From DAOSXA01 sp964526835 (GTDB lineage: Bacteria > Zixibacteria > MSB-5A5 > GN15 > FEB-12), in NCBI GenBank assembly GCA_964526835.1, contig CAZGMK010000010.1:1-64000 (forward strand): a stretch of 64,000 nt of DNA. Direction: 5' to 3'. The notes beneath the pieces are model-generated. The model searched no databases. It was not told the origin of the DNA and saw only the letters and a program-made list of their open reading frames with translations. Made by a program: the position numbers and the translations under genes. Of this stretch, positions 26,597 to 34,454 are shown piece after piece. How positions within the stretch are numbered: position 1 is the stretch's first letter; every line of letters starts with the position of its first letter.

Positions 26597-27178
26597 ATGA
26601 AGCACGAGTTACCCGATCTGCCCTGGCCCAAGGACGGCCTGCAACCGTACATTTCCCAGGAGACCATCGAATACCACTACGGCAAGCACCACCAGGCCTA
26701 TGTGAACAAGCTGAACGACCTGATCGAGGGGACTGAGTTCGCCGACCTGCCGCTTGAGGATATTGTCAGGAAGTCATCCGGGGGAATCTTCAATAATGGC
26801 GCCCAGGTGTTCAATCACACCTTCTACTGGAATTGCCTGACACCCGACGGCGGCGGCAAACCCGCCGGCGATCTGGCTGAGGCGATTGACAAGTCATTCG
26901 GTTCATTCGAGGACTTCAGAAGCAGGATGACTGACGAGGCCGCCGGGCTGTTCGGCTCCGGCTGGTGCTGGCTGGTGAAGAGATCCGATGGAGCGCTGGG
27001 TATTCTCCCCATGGCCAATGCCGGCAATCCCCTGACCGAAGGGCACACGCCGCTGCTGGCGATCGATGTCTGGGAACATGCCTACTACATCGACAAACGC
27101 AACGCCCGCCCGAAGTATCTCGAGGATTTCTGGAAGATCGTCAACTGGGAATTTGTCGCCCGGCAGTTCGGCCAGTGA
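26597..27178 (+). CDS. sodB: Superoxide dismutase, iron type
   Basis: Disproportionates superoxide; cytoplasmic, no signal peptide. 193 residues, the normal length. Metal ligands are visible: His in EYHYGKHHQAYVNKL, His in NHTFYWNCL, and the DVWEHAYYIDK motif holding the Asp and last His. NNGAQVFNHTFYWNC has the glutamine typical of Fe-type enzymes in the second sphere (NNAAQ). GSGWCWLV and LAIDVWEHAYY fit. Ribosome-binding site GAGGAG is about 10 bases before ATG. A terminator follows; it is a single-gene unit. Metal type is a prediction; Fe/Mn specificity can change with few residues. Confidence 0.96.
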   Translation: MKHELPDLPWPKDGLQPYISQETIEYHYGKHHQAYVNKLNDLIEGTEFADLPLEDIVRKSSGGIFNNGAQVFNHTFYWNCLTPDGGGKPAGDLAEAIDKSFGSFEDFRSRMTDEAAGLFGSGWCWLVKRSDGALGILPMANAGNPLTEGHTPLLAIDVWEHAYYIDKRNARPKYLEDFWKIVNWEFVARQFGQ

Positions 27179-27195
27179 AGCATCTTGCTCATTTG

Positions 27196-27236
27196 AAAGC
27201 GTCCCCGAGCCGGCATCCGGCTGGGGGGCGTTTTGG
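27196..27236 (+). terminator. Terminator after sodB
   Basis: AAGCGTCCCC-GAGCCGG pairs with CCGGCT-GGGGGGCGTT (27197-27232), followed by TTTTGGG. Stem of more than 13 bp with small mismatches. Confidence 0.8.
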
Positions 27237-27372
27237 GTGCTGCCTGATGGTCTTAGGCAACTGCACGGTTAGAATTACCGGCTAATAACTCTAAAGGGAC
27301 TTGGCGCTGTACATGGCAGCTGGCGGCCACCCGGATGCGACCGACAGTGGCAAGCGTCCGACTGATAGATCT

Positions 27373-27594
27373 TCAGAGAACCGGTCTTGGCAGGAAAACC
27401 TCTTCAAACGCTCGAACAGCATAGTTGTGCGTGAAGCCTGACAGGAAGTCAAGAGTGATCCGCGCATCTCGCTGATACTCTGACCGGATATCGGTTGGAT
27501 CGCCTGATATACGCTGTGCTCTCCCCTTGCTGTTCTCGCCCTTCATTGCGTTCGGATGGAAGCAGCAGCGCTCTTCCCAAGCATGACCCTGCAT
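27373..27594 (-). CDS. Small ORF resembling the C-terminus of an HD-domain nucleotide hydrolase
   Basis: 73 residues, with a good ribosome-binding site (GGGAGG 5 bases before ATG). The last part reads YQRDARITLDFLSGFTHNYAVRAF. This recalls the conserved end of dGTPase-like HD-domain proteins, which have a D-(F/Y)-(I/L)-(A/S)-G-(M/F)-T-(D/H) pattern. It carries no HD metal site, so it is either a remnant or a coincidence. It lies 25 bases downstream of the nucleoside deoxyribosyltransferase on the same strand, which would fit a nucleotide-metabolism pair. Confidence 0.4.
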   Translation of the reverse strand: MQGHAWEERCCFHPNAMKGENSKGRAQRISGDPTDIRSEYQRDARITLDFLSGFTHNYAVRAFEEVFLPRPVL

Positions 27595-27619
27595 AGGTCC
27601 TCCCGCATTGAGGCCAGGA

Positions 27620-28228
27620 CTACTGAATGTCTACATCATGTAAGATCGATCTAAGATCACATCGCTCCACTCGGTTCTCCGAAATCGCCGCAAAGAGTCT
27701 CCTCCCACGCTCGCCTATACTGAGCCGACTGGATACGCCGTTGTGATACCGCTTCGTCGACCCGTTGTTCAGTCTTGATCTGAACTCTTGTGGGAGATCC
27801 TCCATCTTATCCACGATCCTAAAATCGCTCAGGCCGACAACCAGAGGATTATCCGTGCCCTGAAATGGGGACCTATAGTCCGCTTTATAGGCAACAACCG
27901 GTTTGCCAATGGCCCATGCAATACCGGCTTCGGCAGCTGCGCCCTCATCCGGGACCCTACCGTTGAGATTCAGCAGAAGGCCGTCACACTCTACTATCTT
28001 TGCGGTATCGAGTTCGAATATGGCTCTCTGTAGAAGCCTGTCGGCCTCCTGCAATGAAAAGCCGTCCGCAACCAAACGACTGCTAAGACGCCCAAGTTCC
28101 AAACCGTTGCGCTGCGGCAGAAAGGTGTCGAAGCCATCTCCCTCGAGGCATTCCGCCAAGCGTAACATTTCTGAACGTTCAGCTTCATTGAATAGCGGTC
28201 CGGCGCAGTATATATTCTGTTTTTCCAC
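27620..28228 (-). CDS. Nucleoside 2-deoxyribosyltransferase family protein
   Basis: 202 residues. The family's N-terminal pattern is present in NIYCAGPLFNEAER (Y-x-A-x-P-x-F). The catalytic acidic region reads CDGLLLNLNGRVPDEGAAAE followed by AGIAWAIGKPVVAYKADYR, matching the D-x-x-x-x-x-L(D/N)G...D-x-G-x-x-x-E-x-G-x-A pattern of the family, with DEGAAAE holding the catalytic Glu. It would exchange or hydrolyse purine/pyrimidine deoxynucleosides (or nucleoside monophosphates). The C-terminal ~60 residues are longer than in the shortest members. GTG/ATG start at 28228 is accepted because YIYCAGP-type sequence starts close to the N-terminus in the family. The small HD-like ORF follows. Confidence 0.85.
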   Translation of the reverse strand: MEKQNIYCAGPLFNEAERSEMLRLAECLEGDGFDTFLPQRNGLELGRLSSRLVADGFSLQEADRLLQRAIFELDTAKIVECDGLLLNLNGRVPDEGAAAEAGIAWAIGKPVVAYKADYRSPFQGTDNPLVVGLSDFRIVDKMEDLPQEFRSRLNNGSTKRYHNGVSSRLSIGERGRRLFAAISENRVERCDLRSILHDVDIQ

Positions 28229-28322
28229 GGTGGTTTTTCAGATTCCCAGTCCTTGAGATCAAGGACGGTCAAGACGGAAGTAAAGAACATCACATTCGCA
28301 TCGCAAGTATGAACTGCCGCCC

Positions 28323-29294
28323 CTACCCCGGTTGGCCGTACTTCACGAATAACTCGTCCGCCGTGCGATACGGATCGGTGCGGCCCGCAGTGATGTCCTC
28401 GATGATCTTCTCGAAGTCAACATGGTCCGACAGGCGGTCCAGGAATTCACGTCGGAACCGCTCGCTGAGTATGGCCAGAATCATCTTGCGGACCCGCTGA
28501 TGCCGATGCGCCTCAAACCCGCCGGTCTGCTTCTGGTGCTCCAGGAAAGCGTCAATCTTTTCAACCAGAAGCTCCACACCGACGCCGTGGGTAGCCTGGG
28601 TTGGCACCACCGGAATCTTCCAGCGATCATCTGAACCCTGCCGCAGTTTAATGGCCTGGCGCATTTCCGCCGCGAGGCTGTCGGCGCCGGATCGATCAGA
28701 CTTGTTGACGACCATTATGTTGGCGATCTCCAGCAACCCGGCCTTCAGAGTCTGAACCGAATCGCCGGACTCGGGCACGAGCGCCACCACCACAACGTCG
28801 CAGGTATCGATGACATCGATCTCAATCTGTCCGACCCCGACTGTTTCGATCAGCGTAACATCGAAGCCGAAAGCGTCGAGCGCGATGCCCACATTATTCG
28901 TGGCTGAGGCCAGGCCTCCCCGGGCGCCGCGGGTGGCCATGGAGCGAAAATAGACGCGCCCATCCGAGGGCAGGTCTTGCATGCGCACCCGGTCGCCGAG
29001 CAGGGCGCCGCCGGTGAACGGCGATGAAGGATCGACTGCGATTATCCCCACCCGCTGGTTCCTCTGCAGAAGCTGTTTGGCCAGGCCGTTGACCAGGGTC
29101 GACTTCCCGGCCCCGGGCGGACCGGTTACACCTATCCGAAGGGCGTGTCCGGCGTGCTGATGCAATTCGCCGAGGATCTCCTGGAATCCAGGGGAGTTGT
29201 CCTCGATCCGGCTGATTATGCGGGACAGCGCCCGTACGTTGCCGTCATAGAACCTGGCGAGCAGGTCGGGTCCGGTGACAGATAGTGGAGACAT
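28323..29294 (-). CDS. meaB: MeaB/ArgK family GTPase (methylmalonyl-CoA mutase chaperone)
   Basis: G3E-family P-loop GTPase of 323 residues that guards and reloads the cobalamin enzyme methylmalonyl-CoA mutase. Walker A is GPPGAGKSTLVNGL (residues ~56-69), followed by VDPSSPFTGGALLGDRVRM, which is diagnostic for MeaB, then ETVGVGQIEIDV (switch with E-x-x-GxGQ) and NKSD for guanine recognition. A C-terminal dimerisation helix (HQRVRKMILAIL) is present. It starts 19 bases after the recJ stop on the same strand, so both are probably co-transcribed. The mutase itself is not in the window. Confidence 0.95.
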   Translation of the reverse strand: MSPLSVTGPDLLARFYDGNVRALSRIISRIEDNSPGFQEILGELHQHAGHALRIGVTGPPGAGKSTLVNGLAKQLLQRNQRVGIIAVDPSSPFTGGALLGDRVRMQDLPSDGRVYFRSMATRGARGGLASATNNVGIALDAFGFDVTLIETVGVGQIEIDVIDTCDVVVVALVPESGDSVQTLKAGLLEIANIMVVNKSDRSGADSLAAEMRQAIKLRQGSDDRWKIPVVPTQATHGVGVELLVEKIDAFLEHQKQTGGFEAHRHQRVRKMILAILSERFRREFLDRLSDHVDFEKIIEDITAGRTDPYRTADELFVKYGQPG

Positions 29295-29313
29295 CCGCTG
29301 CCTGTTGTCTGCG

Positions 29314-31056
29314 CTACGGGGTCGGTCCGCAGCCGGCTGTTAGTTTTATGTCCTTCAGGCGGATCTGCTTGCGGGTGACATCGTTCCAGGTATTGTATTC
29401 CACCACGTACACGATATCCACCAGGCAGCCTTCCGAGCCGAGCTGCCTAGCCCAGTCGCCGAATCCGAACCCGATCACGTCGAACACCGCGTCGCCCTTG
29501 GCGACCCGCATCTTCAGATGGTTTCTGCCGACTGTGTAGGGCTGCCCGACTATCTCGCAGTTGCGCGTGAGGAAGACCGGACGCATGTTCTGGGGTCCGA
29601 ACGGCGCGAACAACTCCAGGGCATGCATGAAGTCGTCGTCGATGTCGGTCAACTCGAGCTCAAGGTCGATCCTGAGCTTGGCCGCGATATCGTCGGAGGT
29701 CAATCCGTCCCGGGAGACGCTCTTGAACTTCTCGCGGAAGGCGGGAATATTCTCGGCCTTGATGGAAAGCCCGGCGGCGTACTTGTGGCCGCCGTATTTG
29801 ATTAACAAGTCTTCACAGTGCTTGAGCGCCTCGCACAGGTGGAACCCCGGGATGGACCGCGCCGAGCCCTTGCCCTCACCGTCCTGAACAGAGATCATGA
29901 TAGTCGGCAGGTGAAAGCGCTCGACCAGTCGGCTGGCGACGATTCCGATTACTCCCTGATGCCAGCCTTCGCCGGCCAGGACAATGGCTCGATCGTTCTC
30001 CAGGTCGACGATCTCATCGATTTGCTCCAGGGCCTCATGCAGGGTGGCTGTATCGATTTCCTTCCTGCGCTTGTTTTCATTGTCCAGCTGATGAGCAATG
30101 GCGCTGGCGACACGCTCATCGCGGGTCGAAAGCAGTCGGATGGCTTCATCGGCGTCGCCGAGACGTCCGAGCGCATTGATCCGGGGAGCCAGAATGAATA
30201 CAACCTGTCCGGTTGATATGTCCTTGCCCATCAGACCGCTAACGAAAGTCAGGGATTTCAGCCCGGGCTTATTTGTGCGAGCGATCTGGCGGATGCCGAA
30301 ATGCGTGAAAACCCGGTTCTCCCCGATCAGCGGCACGATATCGGCGGCGGTGCCCAGGGCGACCAGGTCCAGGTGCTCGTACAGTTCGCTCTCGTCCTGA
30401 TTGAGAGATCGATACAGCGCCTGCGCCAGCTTGAAAGCCACGCCCACACCGGAGAGCTCATCACCGTAGTCGCAGCCGCCCTGCTTGGGGTCCACTATGG
30501 CCGAAGCGGCCGGCAGCTCCTGGCCCTGTTCGTGATGATCGGTGACGATGACTTCGATTCCAAGCGAGCGGGCGTATTCGATTTCCGCGACAGCGGTGAT
30601 ACCGGTATCGACCGTGATGATCAGCGTCACTCCTTTGGCGTGGGCCTCATCGATACCGTGGCGCGACAGGCCGTACCCGTCGATCAGCCGATTCGGCAGG
30701 TAGAAGCCGACCTGGCCGCCAAGCTTGTTGAAGACCATGTACAGCAATGAGGTGGCGGTGATGCCATCGACATCGTAATCACCGTAAATGAGCATCTTCT
30801 CATTCGCCAGGAAAGCCTGCGTAATGCGCTCGATGGCCTGCTGCATACCGTGCATTTCAAAGGGATCGCGCAAGTCCTCAATTTTGGGATTGAGAAACCG
30901 GTCGATCACCTCGGGGGTGTCGAAACCACGCCCCAGGAGAATTCTGACCGCCGGCACAGGGAGCTTGGTGGCCCTGGCCAATTGGGTGACCTGGTCCAGG
31001 TCGGGGGATTCCGGCAACACCCACTTTGCGGGCGCCGCCTTGTTCAAAATGCTCAT
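29314..31056 (-). CDS. recJ: Single-stranded-DNA-specific exonuclease RecJ
   Basis: 5'-3' single-strand exonuclease for recombination and mismatch repair, about 580 residues, the usual length. DHH-family metal motifs: IYGDYDVDGITATSLL (near residue 80), VIVTDHHEQGQELP (near 160), and further D/H motifs in VALGTAADIVPLIGENR. The DHHA1 domain includes YGGHKYAAGLSI near the C-terminal third, and the C-terminal OB-like part ends IRLKDIKL. The ATG at 31056 has GGAGG about 5 bases before it; the longer frame to 31149 runs into the RNase P RNA and is rejected. RNase P RNA lies 27 bases upstream, meaB 19 bases downstream. Confidence 0.95.
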   Translation of the reverse strand: MSILNKAAPAKWVLPESPDLDQVTQLARATKLPVPAVRILLGRGFDTPEVIDRFLNPKIEDLRDPFEMHGMQQAIERITQAFLANEKMLIYGDYDVDGITATSLLYMVFNKLGGQVGFYLPNRLIDGYGLSRHGIDEAHAKGVTLIITVDTGITAVAEIEYARSLGIEVIVTDHHEQGQELPAASAIVDPKQGGCDYGDELSGVGVAFKLAQALYRSLNQDESELYEHLDLVALGTAADIVPLIGENRVFTHFGIRQIARTNKPGLKSLTFVSGLMGKDISTGQVVFILAPRINALGRLGDADEAIRLLSTRDERVASAIAHQLDNENKRRKEIDTATLHEALEQIDEIVDLENDRAIVLAGEGWHQGVIGIVASRLVERFHLPTIMISVQDGEGKGSARSIPGFHLCEALKHCEDLLIKYGGHKYAAGLSIKAENIPAFREKFKSVSRDGLTSDDIAAKLRIDLELELTDIDDDFMHALELFAPFGPQNMRPVFLTRNCEIVGQPYTVGRNHLKMRVAKGDAVFDVIGFGFGDWARQLGSEGCLVDIVYVVEYNTWNDVTRKQIRLKDIKLTAGCGPTP

Positions 31057-31083
31057 CACAGCCTCCAGCTTGCTGAAGGCTGC

Positions 31084-31450
31084 AAAAGCAGGATATAAGC
31101 CGAGTTCTGTCAATCCGCCGAAGGCGGACCCACAGTCATTTATCTTCACGGCCGGTTACCCGGTCGTTCCGTGCGGCCTACCCGGGAATCGAACGGAGCG
31201 AATCAACTCCTCTTCCCCTATTTGGCCTTGCTCCAGGCGGGGTTTACCCGTCGCCGCCGTCTCCGGCCGCGACCGTGGTCTCTTACACCACGATTTCACC
31301 CTTACCCGCCTTTCGGCGGGCGGTATAGTTTCTGCGGCACTTTCCGTCGGATCACTCCGCCCCGGCGTTACCGGGCGCCTTGATTCTGTGGAGCTCGGAC
31401 TTTCCTCACTTTAATCACATGGCTAAAGCGTGACTGTGTCTCCTACTTTT
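31084..31450 (-). ncRNA. rnpB: RNase P RNA (bacterial class A)
   Basis: RNA component of RNase P, which matures tRNA 5' ends. On the minus strand the hallmarks appear in order: GAGGAAAGTCCGAGCTCC near the 5' end, GAAAGTGCCGCAGAAA, AGGGTGAAATCGTGGTGTAAGAGACCAC, the GACGGGTAAACCCC region, and close to the 3' end ACAGAACTCGGCTTATATCC. The ends pair as helix P1 (AAAAGTAGGA at 31450-31441 with TCCTGCTTTT at 31093-31084, 10 bp), giving a length of 367. It lies 43 bases after the guaB stop and 27 bases before recJ. The AT-rich gap before it (TTAATATATG) may hold its promoter. Confidence 0.97.
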
Positions 31451-31493
31451 GTCAGCCAACATATATTAAAAACAAACACAACAACATTCTCAG

Positions 31494-32957
31494 CTAGTAA
31501 GGCCGTCGGTAATTCGGCGCTTCCTGTGTAATCGCCACCGAATGCGGGTGCGACTCGATCATACCGGCCGAAGTGATCCGGCTCAGGCGCGCCTTGCGGC
31601 GCAGCTCTTCCAGGTTGCGAGCGCCGACCAGGCCCATCCCGGCCCGCAGCCCGCCCAGCAATTGATGGGCGGTTTCGGCAAGAGGGCCCTTATACGGAGT
31701 GCGGCCCTCCACGCCCTCGGGGACCAGCTTGGAGGCTTCGTCTTCCTCATGCTGGAAGTATCGGTCCTTGGAACCTTTCTTCATAGCTCCGACCGAACCC
31801 ATACCCCGGTATACCTTATACGAACGACCCTCGAAGAGCATTGTTTCGCCGGGCGATTCTTCTACGCCCGCGAAGAGTGAGCCGATCATGACGGCATGAC
31901 CGCCGCAGGCCAGGGCCTTAGTGATGTCTCCACTATATCGAATGCCGCCGTCGGCGACAATCGGAACCCCGGCCCCGGAGGCGGCCCCGGCCGCGCCCAT
32001 GATTGCGCTGACTTGCGGCATGCCGCCGCCGGTCACGACCCGCGTCGTACATATCGAACCCGGTCCGACACCCACCTTGACACAGTCGGCGCCGGCGTCA
32101 ATCAGGGCCGCAGCGCCTTCGGCCGTGGCTACGTTGCCGGCCATCACCGGGATATTCGGCCAGGCGCTCTTCACTTCTTTCACGGCATCGAGAACCCCCT
32201 GGCTGTGGCCATGGGAGCTGTCGACGCACAGCATATCGACACCGGCGCCCACCAGACTGTCGGCCCGCTCCATCAGGTCGGCGATGCCGACTGCGGCGGC
32301 GACCCGAAGTCGGCCCTGGCTGTCCTTGCAGGCGTTCGGGTACTGGATCTTCTTCACTATATCTTTGACCGTGATCATGCCCTTCAGATTGTTCTGGTCG
32401 TCGACAATCAGGAGCTTCTCGATCCGGTGTTTGTGCAGCAAGTCCTTGGCCGTATCCAGATCGGTGCCCTCTTTGACCGTCACGAGGTTTTCACGGGTCA
32501 TGACCTCGGAGATGGGGCGCTGGAGGTTGCGGTGGAAGCGCAGGTCGCGATTGGTCAGTATGCCGACCAATTTGCCGCCCTCGGTAATGGGGATGCCTGA
32601 TATGGAGAATCGCTGCATCACCTCGACTGCGTCGCCGATGGTCCGCCCGGGCGGCAGAGTAATGGGATCGACGATCCAGCCCGACTCGCTGCGCTTGACC
32701 TTGTCGACCTCGGCGGCCTGCTGCGCTATCGTGAAATTCTTGTGGATCACCCCAAGGCCGCCCTGACGCGCCAGGGCGATAGCCAGAGCTGCTTCGGTGA
32801 CAGTGTCCATGGCGGCCGACACCAGCGGGATTTTCAGTTCGATATTCCCGCCGATACTGGTCGTGACATCGACATCGCGGGGCAGCACGGCGGAGTACGA
32901 CGGTACCAGCAGGACATCGTCGAAAGTAAGGCTATAGTCGGGCAGTATTTCTACCAT
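31494..32957 (-). CDS. guaB: Inosine-5'-monophosphate dehydrogenase
   Basis: Oxidises IMP to XMP with NAD+, the first step to GMP. 487 residues, normal length. LTFDDVLLVPSYSAVLP is the family start; two CBS domains lie at about residues 95-210; the catalytic Cys loop is GPGSICTTRVVTG (near residue 305), and the flap RYFQHEEDEASKLVPEGVEGR, holding the Arg-Tyr of the mobile flap, follows. Ends SHPHSVAITQEAPNYRRPY. It is in a minus-strand group with a zinc-ribbon protein upstream (49-base gap) and rnpB downstream. Confidence 0.97.
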   Translation of the reverse strand: MVEILPDYSLTFDDVLLVPSYSAVLPRDVDVTTSIGGNIELKIPLVSAAMDTVTEAALAIALARQGGLGVIHKNFTIAQQAAEVDKVKRSESGWIVDPITLPPGRTIGDAVEVMQRFSISGIPITEGGKLVGILTNRDLRFHRNLQRPISEVMTRENLVTVKEGTDLDTAKDLLHKHRIEKLLIVDDQNNLKGMITVKDIVKKIQYPNACKDSQGRLRVAAAVGIADLMERADSLVGAGVDMLCVDSSHGHSQGVLDAVKEVKSAWPNIPVMAGNVATAEGAAALIDAGADCVKVGVGPGSICTTRVVTGGGMPQVSAIMGAAGAASGAGVPIVADGGIRYSGDITKALACGGHAVMIGSLFAGVEESPGETMLFEGRSYKVYRGMGSVGAMKKGSKDRYFQHEEDEASKLVPEGVEGRTPYKGPLAETAHQLLGGLRAGMGLVGARNLEELRRKARLSRITSAGMIESHPHSVAITQEAPNYRRPY

Positions 32958-33006
32958 ATCGGCTAATGATCCATCAGTGCGCCTCCTTGCGCGGAGACAC
33001 TATGGT

Positions 33007-33726
33007 TTAGTCTTCAGATACACTATCGTCCCAGAACAAAAGGGAGCCGCAGTTCTCACAGGTGTGGATGCGGTCGCCCTTCTTTATCTCCTGAACCTTC
33101 TGTGGCGTCAAGGCCTTATAGCAAGCTCCACAGGCTCGCTTCTTGACCACGACAACTGCCGTGCCGCCCTTGCCCCGGCGAACCCGCTCATACATCGAGA
33201 GGGTCCGTCGCGGTATCCTGGCGCTGACTTCATGGCGTTCGCTTTCCTTGTTGGCCACCTTGTCGCCGATCGAGTCGATCTTCTGCTTGAGAATCTGAAG
33301 CTGCCGGGCGTTGTTCAGCTCGACTTCTTCGACCTTCGATTCATCCTCGGCAATCTGTTTTTCGAGGGTCTCGATCAGTTCGATGGTCTCCAGGAGATCG
33401 GTCTCCTTGTTCGAGATGAACTCCTTGGCCGAGTCGATCTCAGCTACCAGGGCGTCGTACTCGCGGTTGGTCTTGATCGACATCATCTTCTGCTGAGCAT
33501 GCTGCAATTCCGCTTCGCGGGATGCGATCTCCATTTCCAGGCTGCTTCTGGTGGCTCGTGCTTCCTGCAGCTGCTTCTTCTCGGCCTCCAGCCTCTCCTT
33601 GGACTGCTTGATTTCCCGGTTGAGGTTTTGCATCATGTCCGGGATGTATTCTTTCGAGCGCTCCAGTTCTCCGAGATCGTAATCGATCACCTGGAGCTTC
33701 AAAAGCAGTTCCAGATCGTTAGGCAT
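33007..33726 (-). CDS. Coiled-coil C4 zinc-ribbon protein
   Basis: 239 residues. A long coiled coil (~residues 10-170; many E/K/Q heptads, such as LEMEIASREAELQHAQQKM and EIDSAKEFISNKE) is followed by a C-terminal four-cysteine zinc ribbon: CGACY...CENCG. This is the layout of the widespread bacterial C4-type zinc-ribbon (CdsZ/DUF164-like) family, linked to nucleic-acid binding or envelope function but of uncertain role. The ATG at 33726 has GGAGGAG 5 bases upstream; the longer frame to 33816 runs through a terminator and is rejected. guaB follows after 49 bases, so co-transcription is likely. Confidence 0.88.
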   Translation of the reverse strand: MPNDLELLLKLQVIDYDLGELERSKEYIPDMMQNLNREIKQSKERLEAEKKQLQEARATRSSLEMEIASREAELQHAQQKMMSIKTNREYDALVAEIDSAKEFISNKETDLLETIELIETLEKQIAEDESKVEEVELNNARQLQILKQKIDSIGDKVANKESERHEVSARIPRRTLSMYERVRRGKGGTAVVVVKKRACGACYKALTPQKVQEIKKGDRIHTCENCGSLLFWDDSVSED

Positions 33727-33769
33727 CAACTCCTCCTGTGGGTCCGGCGAGGTTTGCGGGGGACAAGTA

Positions 33770-33812
33770 ACAAAAAACGCATCCTTCTTGCCCGCAAGAA
33801 GAATGCGTTGGG
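33770..33812 (-). terminator. Terminator after the tRNA pair
   Basis: On the minus strand AACGCATTCTTCTTGC pairs with GCAAGAAGGATGCGTT (16-bp stem with one mismatch, 3-base loop), followed by a T-run of six. It lies between the tRNA-Val 3' end (33917) and the zinc-ribbon start (33726). Confidence 0.92.
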
Positions 33813-33916
33813 ACATCTGACTGTCGGCGGTGTCCGCCCCCCGTGCATCTCGGGAGCGACGAACATCCGCGTTCTGGTGGTTCTTTATGCCACATACCTT
33901 TCATTGTCAAATCACA

Positions 33917-33990
33917 TGGGCAATACTGGATTCGAACCAGTGACCTCTCGGATGTGAACCGAACGCTCTAACCAACTGAGCTAATTGCCC
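33917..33990 (-). tRNA. tRNA-Val (anticodon CAC)
   Basis: 74 bases, 5' end at 33990. Acceptor GGGCAAT pairs with ATTGCCC, discriminator A. D arm TAGCTCAGTTGGTTAGAGC, anticodon stem TCGG/CCGA with loop TTCACAT, T arm with GGTTCGAATCC. CAC decodes GTG, valine. No encoded CCA. Lies 24 bases downstream of tRNA-Met, ends before a terminator. Confidence 0.97.
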
Positions 33991-34014
33991 ATTGCTTGCT
34001 ATAAGCTCTATCCA

Positions 34015-34088
34015 TGGGCCCTGCAGGACTCGAACCTGCGACCCGCTGATTATGAGTCAGCTGCTCTAACCAACTGAGCTAAGGGCCC
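34015..34088 (-). tRNA. tRNA-Met (anticodon CAT)
   Basis: 74 bases, 5' end at 34088. Acceptor GGGCCCT/AGGGCCC, discriminator A, anticodon stem CTGA/TCAG with loop CTCATAA, T arm with GGTTCGAGTCC. The acceptor's first pair is a normal G-C pair, so it is not an initiator tRNA; elongator methionine (or, if modified to lysidine, isoleucine-AUA) are the choices. Transcribed with tRNA-Val. Confidence 0.95.
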
Positions 34089-34454
34089 GGCGGTTAAGCT
34101 AGTTATATTAAGCAACTGCGGTTCACTCGTCAAGGCCCAATTCATTAACTCGCGCCCGTCCGGACGGTTCCCCGGCACAATCTATGCTCGTCGCCTCGGC
34201 CCCTGCCCTCAGTATCGGCCACTAGCCGCCCGTCATCCATTGCCTGAGGCGCGCCATACCGCCACATTATCTTGACTCTCCCGGAAACCGACTCTATATT
34301 GTCCGCCATTGGGGTTGAGGATCTTCGAACGGTCTGTCTCGTATGTGAGTAATCCCAGCGATGTTCTCTGATCCCGGGCTCTGAGCCGGGGTCATTCGAG
34401 TTGGAACAGGAAGTAGAAGGATGGCAGGCGAATACCGCAACCGGAGGAAGAATA
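34089..34454. other. Region between tRNAs and the hybrid kinase
   Basis: No gene seen in about 366 bases. It holds the promoter of the tRNA pair (minus) and of the kinase (plus); neither is clear. Confidence 0.4.

Noticed and set aside
31057..31149. N-terminal extension of recJ
   Set aside because: It runs into the 3' end of the RNase P RNA; the ATG at 31056 has a ribosome-binding site.
33727..33816. N-terminal extension of the zinc-ribbon gene
   Set aside because: It passes through a Rho-independent terminator, and the ATG at 33726 has a good GGAGGAG site.
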